Of a stretch of 31,857 nt of DNA, positions 12,001 to 20,154 are shown piece by piece (the stretch's first letter is position 1; every line of letters begins with the position of its first letter). Where the stretch lies: the NCBI GenBank assembly GCA_000697335.1, contig JNEM01006027.1, forward strand, positions 1 to 31,857, given 5' to 3'. The stretch is from Conidiobolus incongruus B7586. Lineage: Eukaryota > Entomophthoromycota > Entomophthoromycetes > Entomophthorales > Conidiobolaceae. The translations under genes and the position numbers were made by a program. The notes under the pieces were generated by a model that was not told the DNA's origin, did not search any database, and saw only the letters and a program-made list of their open reading frames with translations.

Positions 12001-14277
12001 CCTGGATCGGATATACCAACCATCAGCAACTTGTTCAGAATCTCATTTATCAATTCGATAGAGTGAGCGGATTTCGACTCCCAAATGGGATCATTACCCA
12101 TTAATTTACAACATGTTAAAGCGGCTGATTTTCGAATTGCGGAGTGAGGGTCTTCGAGGTAATGAATAAGGCATTCTCGAACAAAATCACTCAAGGAATG
12201 ACCTATTTATCATACATCATTAATTTAATTGAATGTTTTTTGATTAATATTCTGATACCTGTAAAATCAAAAGTTCCCAAAGTTTCCAATGCCAATGTAA
12301 TTATATCCGGATCATGCGTTTCTGAATTCTATCAAAGTGTCAATAAATATGAAGGCATAGTTAAAAGTGATATTACTGGTAAATCTTTAATTGCTGGTGC
12401 TGAAGATAATGTTTTTCTATGGGTAGAAGCTGGTGAAACGTAAGGATTACCACTCATAGTGAGTGAAATTAAATTCAATAATCTAGCTATTAAAAGATTG
12501 AATTAGATGAATTGAATTAGCCAGAAATCTATTTACCTTGGACCACTGGCAAAATAAATGGCACATTTTTGGATAAGTCGTTCAAAGCTTGACACAAAGA
12601 TGGGGTCAATCCATGAATCAAAGTCAAATCCACCAATTCTTGAGCATGTTTTGCGAGATTAGCGCCAACTGAAATGGACAACATACTTATACATTGGAAA
12701 ACTTGAGGTTCTACAATCGTCTTTCCTTTTCTAAAGGAAAGTTAAAAATATGAATTAAATGGATATATAAGGTTACATTTTAACATTTAGGGCATCTTTA
12801 ATTCTAGATACGATAGAATCAACGAATGGTGAAATTCTTGGACCGATTGCTAACGAAATTTTACCAATGCTTAAAAATGCTAAATACCATTAATTAACAG
12901 AAATATCATAATAAAGTGTAGCTAAACTCACCAACTGCACGTTCTTTCTCCTTCTGCAACTGACCCATTAAATGAAGGAAAACCTTTTGAAGATATAACG
13001 ATGAAAATTCGGAGGGATCGTAGTATGCTAGAGATGGAAAGGTTAAAACCACGGATTTTCGAATTAAACTATCTTTGTGATCTTTGTATTTTAATAGGAT
13101 ATCCGCTACATCTTGGAATCTGTCATTCATAAACTAAAGAAATGAATGAATATTAACAGGTTTAAAGCTATATCAATAATATTACATCGCCAGTATGTGT
13201 CAATAACTCTTTAATAGCTAATAATGAACCGTGGATGGATTCAACGGAATTAAATTTCAGTCCTTTGATCATCTCTTCCCAAGTTCTGGAATACCAGTTA
13301 AATTGCATGGGACTGTCCCTCTGAAGAATGATTTTGAGGCCAGAATCCAGTGCTTCGGCTGCATTTTCTCTGATACTAATCTAAATTAAATATATTTAGA
13401 TAGTGACATGAATTTAAAATTTGGAGTTTATAATTACTTTGATATCTCTTAAAGCAACCCAAATCAACTGAAGAAATTGAGTCACATAACCATACATTAG
13501 TGTAGGGGCATTTTGACATAATGTTTTAAGAATTAATATGGCAGCTAAACGTTTAACTTCGTTTCTATCGCCTATAATTCAATGATTAACATATCCTAAT
13601 GACTATCAATATTAATTATTTTACCATGAAGCCATTCGAAAGACCTCTTCACTTCGGATTCTACCAATTCCGATGTAAAAGAACCTCCAGGAACGACCAA
13701 TTTCCCTTGATATTAAATTAATAAATTGGGTCAATTTTATAATACTAAGTAATACCTAAAATCTTAACTGCAATAAACATAATATGAGTATCGTTATTGG
13801 GCAACGCATTCCTCAAACACGTCGAAATTTGGGTCCTTTTAGCGTAACTACCCTCAGTATCGCCGTCCGTCAAACGATCTAAAACCATCTATATTAACAA
13901 ACTCAATCAATACCTAATTTGAATTTAATACCTAACGCAGCCAAAGCGCCCAATTTCTCGTAAATTTCGACACCTTTCAACATTTCGCCTAACTTGGAGT
14001 AAACCTCCTTAACGATCTTGCTAAGAGTGTCACCTGTGAGCTCTTTGGATACTTCTTCGAACTAATTTCAAATTAATATATTTATCAAATTATTTTAAAC
14101 TATTTATTGTTACTTTATATTTTAATGCGTCAGCAGCGGAATTTCGTATAGCTTCATGTCTTTCATAATTATTAATAACAAAAGTAAATACTAGCAGTAT
14201 ATAAATTAAAGCGGTTACCTAGATTTTAAATCTTGAAAAATTTTATTAAATATATCGGAATATTTAGTAAAATTCAT
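6036..14277 (-). CDS. TOR: Target of rapamycin (TOR) serine/threonine kinase, complete
   Basis: Exons 5'->3' on the minus strand: 14277-14219, 14159-14114, 14061-13932, 13878-13756, 13705-13625, 13571-13438, 13380-13186, 13133-12932, 12879-12777, 12730-12537, 12486-12377, 12328-12259, 12202-12002, 11953-11716, 11662-10241, 10181-9150, 9093-8983, 8929-8737, 8687-8409, 8359-8182, 8121-7958, 7906-6102, 6051-6036. They total 7086 nt and 2361 residues, all phases agreeing. HEAT repeats fill the N-terminal half, followed by FAT (e.g. [16 protein letters not shown]), FRB (about 1827-1925), the kinase with ATP Lys ~2001, GDRHPSNLM (D2155, H2157, N2160) and HIDFGD (D2174), and a FATC tail ending GWCSFW. 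FRB Ser1849, Trp1915 and Phe1922 match the human rapamycin-contact residues. It is the catalytic subunit of TORC1/TORC2. Introns are 46-60 nt; the one at 8360-8408 uses a GC donor. Human mTOR is 2549 residues. Confidence 0.96.
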
Positions 14278-14880
14278 ACTTCTTTGAAATTAATCAACTA
14301 TCATAAATATTATTATTTTAGAGTAAATATCTTTTCGAATATAATTAAAATTAATTAAATTAACTAGTTAGCCTTATTTTAGAAAATTATTGAATCGTTG
14401 ATATATTTATAAATTTAAATTGTATTCAATGATTATTGTTTTTTGTTCACTGTCACAAACCTTAATTTAAATTTCTGGGTTTGATATAAAGTTGATTATG
14501 GGATGACTATGATCCTTTTTAATTCAAAAAATTTTTACTAAAATAAAGAATACCAAATTCAATAAGGTAATTGATATAATAGACTCATTCGAATTATATT
14601 TGTATTATAATTATCAATTTAATGAGCATATTAACATATATTTAGATAACCGTATTAGAATTTAAAAAGTATTCATTTTAGGTTAAAATTTAGTGGGAAA
14701 CGAATTGAATGGGTTGTGTTGAATTGAATTAATAAACATCAGGGGATCAAAGATTAACAGAATATGAAAATAATATAATGCATAGTCTATTTACATATTT
14801 TTGAAAAAGTTATTGATTCAAAAATATTCTATAATTATTAACATATATAAAATGTTTAAAACCTATGCATATCATACACG
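14278..14880. other. TOR promoter region and 3' flank of the TDG relic
   Basis: About 600 AT-rich bases between the TOR start codon and the end of the glycosylase relic, which lies on the same strand. It must contain the TOR promoter. No other gene is seen. Confidence 0.6.
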
Positions 14881-15582
14881 CTACTTATTATTTTCCTTAA
14901 TCCAATCAGCCAACTCCCCCAAACATTTTAAACGATCGTCCCTAGAATATTAAGATACTTTGCCATTAGTGGATGGTGTTACGAACATCCTAGCACTTTC
15001 AATATCCTCTATGCTATCAATTTAAAAACTCATAGTAATAGGTTTCCTCATATCTTGAAAGAAATGCCGATAAATTTGAATTCCTGAAAACTAACATGCT
15101 TTCAGTCTGTACCTGAGGATTGGCGCTCTTTTAAGTTCGGTTGATGATACATTGTCCATTCCGGGAGTTGAACAAGATGCCAAGTTTGTGAAGCCATACC
15201 ATAGTTGGTTAAGAGTAATTCGTCGCCCTTGTATGTCAGTTTTGTACTCACGAATCCAGATTGAAAAAGTAGTGGCTAGAGTAAATTGTTGAGATTGCGA
15301 GCTTTGAACACCTGGATTCACTTCAATAAATAGTATGAGCATGATGTCGTTGAGTAAATCCGGTATAGGTAATAAATTGTCATAGGTTCGCTTTTTATTA
15401 CCACTTTTAATTCTCTTATTGGAGTCATTTTTAAACTTGGTCTTATTTAAAAGTGATATAGCTTTAACTGTTGTTTTAACAGAATCCTTCATTAAATCAT
15501 TTCTACCAGACCTAAATTTTTTAAAATTTTCAATAGAATCACCATTATTATTGTTATTATTAATATTATCTGATTCATACAT
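14881..15582 (-). pseudogene. Decayed thymine/uracil-DNA glycosylase (TDG/Mug family)
   Basis: One frame of 234 codons runs from an ATG at 15582 to a TAG at 14883-14881, with three in-frame stops (15093-15091 TAG, 15024-15022 TAA, 14952-14950 TAA). Family signs in order: IPDLLNDIMLILFIEVNPGV (residues 73-92, the catalytic GINPG block with G changed to E), WYGFTNLASCSTPGMDNVSS (128-147, as in TDG GFTN...TTPGS...LSS), SGIQIYRHFF (the VFNGK-x-IY strand) and FVTPSTNGKVS (the MPSSSA loop), then a C-terminal helix ELADWIK. The substrate-pocket NHFW stretch is lost (ATTFSIWI) and the segment after PILR looks shortened. TDGs excise T or U from G mismatches. Other genes here use normal stops, so recoding is unlikely. 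No introns interrupt it. Confidence 0.8.
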
Positions 15583-15659
15583 ACTGTTAATAATTTTATG
15601 TTATTTTGATATACAATAAGAGATTTATTTATATTTTAAAAATATGGTCTTAAAGATCA

Positions 15660-16110
15660 GAGTTGAAGTTTTTAGGCCAACTGAGTGCCCATCACACCCG
15701 TCCAAAATTAAAATATAGACCAGTGATATTTGCCATCACAGGTAATCTCGCAATACTTACACTCCCCTGCACGTGCATACTCTTACCCAACTGTTATACA
15801 CGACCCCGGTTTGCATGCTATGACAATATGCTCCTGCCCGTGCCTTACGTCTATGCCTTTGTGCTCACTGCCCAAAGAACTAGGTTGAGGTTCGTGGGGA
15901 TATATATATCTCTCTACAACCCTACATTCGGTGCCGAAATCGATGCTCTTGTATCGTCTACCATCCGTCTTAACGAAATTGTTCCCCCTTCTTGCTGGAT
16001 CCAAGTCTTCACCGTAAAATAGCTTTAGATTTTCAGCCAGACAGATGATAACAAAGACCTCGCCTAATTCCAGTCTCTCTGCATGATGCTCTACCCTCTC
16101 CTTCATCCAT
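15660..16110. other. GC-rich island of unknown origin with open frames on both strands
   Basis: Base composition rises to about 50% G+C (30/60 at 15781-15840, 31/60 at 15841-15900), against well under 30% around it. A + frame is open over 15663-16022 (119 codons) and a - frame over 16106-15783 (107 codons). Neither protein has a motif I recognise, and open frames on both strands partly follow from the higher GC. It sits between the dead TDG gene and Mzm1. It could be a fragment of a mobile element or a foreign insert; I cannot assign it. Confidence 0.5.
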
Positions 16111-16147
16111 TTCTTTTACTTTGATTATACTATCCTCATTTTTTTAA

Positions 16148-16161
16148 TAAGTGACTTGAAT
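16148..16161 (+). repeat. Direct repeat copy 1 (14 bp)
   Basis: TAAGTGACTTGAAT, identical to 16394-16407. The copies bracket about 230 bp next to the GC-rich island. Confidence 0.6.
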
Positions 16162-16393
16162 GAAGAAGATTTTTATTAGACCTAAGGGCGAATAAAAGCG
16201 ATATTTTGGAGAGTGTATTGATCCGTAATTTGTGGGATCCACCCAAAGATACGGTTCCATAGTTAAGGGTTTTGTTTGTATTGGGAGTTATTAGGGATAA
16301 AGTAATAACAGTATACTCAAGAGTGGGAGGGGATTGTAAATGGTATTATGGGATATGGAATGGTGTTAGCAGTCTAAGTACTTACTAAGGTCC

Positions 16394-16407
16394 TAAGTGA
16401 CTTGAAT
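16394..16407 (+). repeat. Direct repeat copy 2 (14 bp)
   Basis: TAAGTGACTTGAAT, second exact copy of the repeat at 16148-16161. Confidence 0.6.
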
Positions 16408-16605
16408 AAAATTAAAATTATAATAATTGTAAATGTTATCTTTTTTATTATGGGAATATTTTTTTGAAATTCATTTTTATCAGATCTAATCAATTTTGGC
16501 AAATCCCATAATTATTTTAATCAGTTCTACTTCGTTAGCATATTTACAAAAGGTTAATATTATTATTTAATAATTGATTAATTAAACAAAATTAATATAG
16601 AAAGG

Positions 16606-17198
16606 ATGTCATTAAATCAAAGAGTATTAAAAAGTTACAGAGACATTTTAAAAACAACTAAAAAAGTTTTTCAAAGTAAATAATATATGATATTATTTTG
16701 AAATTCTAACCATTAATCAATTTATTGTTTAGATGATACTCGTACTATACTAGGTAAACTAAATATTTAAAAAATATATATATTAACTAATGCTAATATT
16801 TGTCCTATTTAGCCGCTAGAAATCAAATTCGTTCGGAATTTTATAGATTGAAGGATGAAAAAGATAGTGAAAAGATTGAAGCTGTAATTAATATCATATA
16901 ATTATATTTAAATAATATTAATAACTTTCCTAGGCTTTAAAATATTGCTCTGAAGTTAGGGAGACTCTAATTAAAAATGTAGTACAAGCAACTCCCGTAG
17001 ATAATTATAACGATCCTTACGCATATAGTAATCATTATATATATAAAATTATATATGTTATATTAATAATTTTGAATAGGAGTTCGTATACTTGATGAAA
17101 CTGAAATTAATGATAATGAAACTATTAGACAAAAATCGAAATTTAAAAATAGACAACTTCCCAACGGTGAACCCGTTAAATGTTGTAGTTCTAAATAA
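16606..17198 (+). CDS. MZM1: Mzm1/LYRM7-like mitochondrial complex III assembly factor
   Basis: Five exons: 16606-16675, 16733-16753, 16813-16883, 16934-17027, 17080-17198. They give 375 nt and 124 residues with all phases consistent. The protein begins MSLNQRVLKSYRDILKTTKK, the LYR-type first helix of the Complex1_LYR fold. It continues NDTRTILAARNQIRSEF, closely matching the LYRM7 pattern (KNDARALEAARIKINEEF), then a third helix (ETLIKNVVQA). Mzm1/LYRM7 is a matrix chaperone that stabilises the Rieske Fe-S protein before its insertion into complex III. The length fits the family (about 104-125). Exon 2 is only 21 nt. The last residues are Lys/Cys-rich (VKCCSSK), a weak feature of uncertain meaning. 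None of these exons is long enough to be found by a simple ORF search. Confidence 0.88.
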
Positions 17199-18076
17199 TT
17201 TTTTAATTTATTATTTATTGTTTAATAAAAATTCAAGGGTTAAAGAAAATTATATTATGATTTAGAAAATAGATTCTATAAATCGATTAATAAATTGTTA
17301 TCATTGAGTTGTATTAAGGTAAATAAGCATGTCTCAATTTTAGATATATTTTTTCATATTATTGGAATTGTTTAATTAATTTATATATATTAATAGACAA
17401 TTATAAAATGATTCACTATAAGCTTATATAAGTTTAATTGATTTGATGAAATTTATTATATGGATTGGCCTTAAAAATATATTGTTTTTTTTAAATTATC
17501 AATAGTATTAAAAACAATGTGAATTTTAAAATGCTCTAAATTATTGCAAAGAATATTGAAATTTTAATTTTGGGTTAATTTATTTCATACAGTTAATTTC
17601 ATTAATTTGCAATGATTTTAGAATTGAATTTTAATTTTTTGATAATAATTAATAGACTGATTATAGATTCTTTCTTATATATTTATTTGTTTGTATCAGC
17701 ATTATATATTTTTTGTCAAAATTTATTATTTGCAATCACTCTAATTATTGAACCCGTGATACTGTTAATATATAATTCAATCGCATAGTTTATCTATTTG
17801 TCTCATTCGGTTGCTTTATACTAAATTCAATCCAACACTAACGATATATAATAATATAAATTAATTAGTATATATCATGAATGATTCTGGCTTTTGAATT
17901 GACTATTATTTTATATAATATTTCTTGTTAATAATTATTGATTACAAAATGTTTAACTGATTAGCATAAATAAACTATAATTAATCCCACAATCTAATTC
18001 TTTGAAATAATATTTTTAAAATCCCAAATATATCTGTCTCGCAAAAATCATCACATTAATATCAACCATCCCAAAA
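17199..18076. other. AT-rich intergenic region, no gene seen
   Basis: About 880 bases of strongly AT-rich DNA between codirectional Mzm1 and cyclophilin genes. No frame, RNA gene or repeat of note. It holds the Mzm1 3' end and the cyclophilin promoter. Confidence 0.65.
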
Positions 18077-18939
18077 ATGGTACAAGTATATTTGGAATTA
18101 ACTATTGGGGATTTTGAAGGCTACAAAGCTAGTTTAAAACAATACGAGCTAGGTTTAGAATTTTTAAGAACTAAAGCAAAATGGATCTATGACGACACTG
18201 AAGATGTTGAAGGTGTTAAAGTTTTTAACGAAGAACAGATAGCTACTCTAAATTCGATGGTGGAATCGGACGCGGGATTTAAGAATAAGGTAACCCTTAT
18301 ATCAATAAACTTAATAAAATTAATTCAATTTTTCTAGGGTGACTTATTATTCAACAAACCCAAAGAATTACTCAAACGCAAATTGGTGTTTGAACTGTTT
18401 TCAGACTGTCCCAAGACCAGTGATAATTTCAAACACCTATGCCTGGGAGATAAGGGCTTATCCAAATCAGCTAAAAAACCTCTCCACTATTTGAATACCA
18501 AATGTTTTAGGTTGGTCCCCAGCTATATTTTACAGGGAGGTGATGTCACTAGAGGTAATGTTTGCAATATATATTCTGGTAGATCAATGAATTAATCAAA
18601 CGAATAGGCGATGGATCAGGAGGTGACTCTATCTACAATGGAAAATTCAACGACGAAAAACCTGGTCTCAAGAAAGAATTCGACCAGTTCGGATTGTTAG
18701 CCATGGCCAACTCTGGCAAGAATTCCAATACCTCCCAATTCTTTATCACCCTACCCAAACCTGGACTCAAATCATCAGCTGAGATTCAACAGCATTTTTC
18801 TAAGTTGAAGGGGAAGTATGTGGTGTTTGGTAAGTTGGTTAATCCAATCGAGGATTTGAATGTTTTTAACGATATTGCTGTGAATGGAGAGACTCCCAAG
18901 GAGGAGATTACGATATCGGACTGTGGTGTAATTAATTAG
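18077..18939 (+). CDS. Cyclophilin-type peptidyl-prolyl isomerase with N-terminal insert
   Basis: Exons 18077-18289, 18338-18554 and 18608-18939 give 253 residues; the introns are 48 and 53 nt. The first strand VYLELTIGD (3-11) is parted from the next strand KLVFELFSDCPKTSDNF (86-102) by about 75 residues, where a plain cyclophilin has only a short turn. The core is otherwise canonical: FRLVPSYILQGGD (Arg129 and Gln137 match human CypA Arg55 and Gln63), GDGSGGDSIYNGKF, and GLLAMANSGKNSNTSQFFIT (Gln187 and Phe189 match Gln111 and Phe113). The His before the catalytic Arg is Phe and the KHVVFG His is Tyr, so catalysis may be weakened or altered. There is no signal peptide or membrane segment, so it is probably cytosolic or nuclear. 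From memory, a similar two-part layout exists in cyclophilins of protists and early fungi. Its client is unknown. Confidence 0.88.
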
Positions 18940-19212
18940 TTATTTAATTATATCCACAAACAAAATAAAATCTATTTGAAATTAATTAATATATAAATAA
19001 TATAAAAATATGTAATTCATGCTTATTCTAATTTCTAAAATTTCATTAATTAACAATATTGACAAAAATTAATAAATCCAACCATAAAAATATCAAAGAT
19101 TAAATAAAAGAGATAAAATATATTGTAAAGTAGTAAGCTTATGATCGAATATTAATATGAATGAGAAATTATTATAAATACAGTAAAGTTGAGAAAATGA
19201 CGATAATAATTT

Positions 19213-19217
19213 AAAAA
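19213..19217 (-). terminator. Pol III terminator of tRNA-Val
   Basis: TTTTT on the minus strand, one base after the tRNA 3' end. Confidence 0.7.
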
Positions 19218-19218
19218 T

Positions 19219-19290
19219 GCTATCGCCCGGGATCGAACCGAGGACCTTCTGCGTGTAAAGCAGATGTGATAACCACTACACAACGACAGC
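19219..19290 (-). tRNA. tRNA-Val (anticodon UAC)
   Basis: Minus-strand 72-nt cloverleaf. The acceptor GCTGTCG pairs with CGATAGC (one G-T). The D-arm is of the TGTAGTGGTTATCA A-box type. The anticodon stem CTGC/GCAG holds loop TTTACAC, so the anticodon is TAC (Val). The T-arm has GGTTCGATCC (B box). No intron. It decodes GUA and GUG by wobble. Confidence 0.95.
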
Positions 19291-19490
19291 TTATTTAGCC
19301 TTAATTTATTTAATATATATTACAAACTAATACTCTACACATTGATTTCATATTATATCTTTTTAATTTTTTTCTTTCTTTTCTCTATTCATCTATTATT
19401 CACTTATAATTTTTATACTTTCAAATTTCTTCACTAGGCTTATTATACAATTTTATCATTTCAGCACTATCTTTATATTTTATCTAAATT

Positions 19491-19511
19491 TCTTTTTCTT
19501 TTTCTTTTTCC
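19491..19511 (+). repeat. CTTTTT microsatellite
   Basis: Three successive CTTTTT units inside a longer C/T-rich stretch (about 19360-19512). Confidence 0.6.
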
Positions 19512-19811
19512 TTAACCTTTTGTCACGGTCTAAACTATTTCATCCATCTTATTTTATAATATGCCCATTTAATTATGTATTTTCCTCAATCAAAACCATT
19601 CGCTAATTCCAAATTTTGAATTATATTGTTTACTAAATTCCTCTGCATGAGATAGAATTATTTACCTTGCTTTATTTTATCAAAAATGTTTAAAATCATG
19701 GAATTTTCGATCCTTTTTTATATTAAATTTTGATATATGGTACTTTTTTTTATACTTTTCACTCTTATGTTGTACTTACTTTTAATTATCCAATTATTAA
19801 TTTAATAGAAT

Positions 19812-19819
19812 ACGCGAAA
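19812..19819 (+). promoter_or_regulatory. SCB/MCB (SBF/MBF)-like box
   Basis: ACGCGAAA contains CGCGAAA, which fits the SCB consensus CRCGAAA, and the ACGCG core of MCB. CpG is scarce in this AT-rich spacer. It lies about 340 bp upstream of DNA ligase I, a classic G1/S gene. Binding is inferred. Confidence 0.4.
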
Positions 19820-19927
19820 TATTTTTAACCAATCAATCATAAACAGAATTTTTTAACAGGTTATTAATATCTCAAAATATTGATTAATAATCCAATCATA
19901 AAAATAATATATCGAATTTTAATTAAA

Positions 19928-19934
19928 TTCGCGT
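19928..19934 (-). promoter_or_regulatory. Second CGCG box, inverted
   Basis: TTCGCGT on the + strand is the exact reverse complement of the ACGCGAA core at 19812. It lies about 220 bp upstream of the ligase start. Confidence 0.4.
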
Positions 19935-20154
19935 TTGCTTTCAATCAAGTATGGGATTTTAGTTTCAATTAGTAAAGATTATTAATTCCGCCTAATTCAA
20001 TTTATGTATAAAAACTTTTCATTCCTTAAGTTATTTTAAAAAATTCTAAAAAGTGTATCGATTTAAACTTTTAGTAGCAAATCAATTTTTAATAAAAAAT
20101 TGGTTAATTAATAAAAATATTTACTATAATTTCATTTATATTAACGCTCCTCGA

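Larger units (their letters stand above)
16111..16605. other. Spacer upstream of Mzm1 with a 14-bp direct repeat
   Basis: Moderately AT-rich spacer. The left 300 bases are less AT-rich than the rest and are bracketed by the two copies of TAAGTGACTTGAAT. No coding frame is recognised. The right end holds the Mzm1 promoter. Confidence 0.5.
19291..20154. other. Ligase upstream region with pyrimidine tract and CGCG boxes
   Basis: The first third is pyrimidine-rich on the + strand, including a (CTTTTT)n stretch. The rest is AT-rich with two CGCG-containing boxes listed separately. No coding frame is seen. Confidence 0.6.

Noticed and set aside
12144-12443. A 99-codon + strand open frame over the TOR HEAT region
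   Set aside because: It is antisense to TOR exons 11-13 and introns between them. The minus strand gives a phase-consistent, family-matching protein; the + frame has no recognisable motif.
14941-14958. A 17-nt GT-AG micro-intron that would remove one stop in the TDG relic
   Set aside because: All supported introns here are at least 46 nt, and removing 17 nt would shift the frame out of register with the downstream family match.
14881-15093. Recoding of TAA/TAG to an amino acid in the TDG-like frame
   Set aside because: Hsp10, ArgRS, TOR, Mzm1, ligase and tubulin all end at expected places with TAA, so the standard code applies; the stops mark decay.
16050-16106. A-box-like GGTAGAGCATCA on the minus strand suggesting a tRNA or SINE
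   Set aside because: No B box, no cloverleaf and no T-run terminator at the right spacing.
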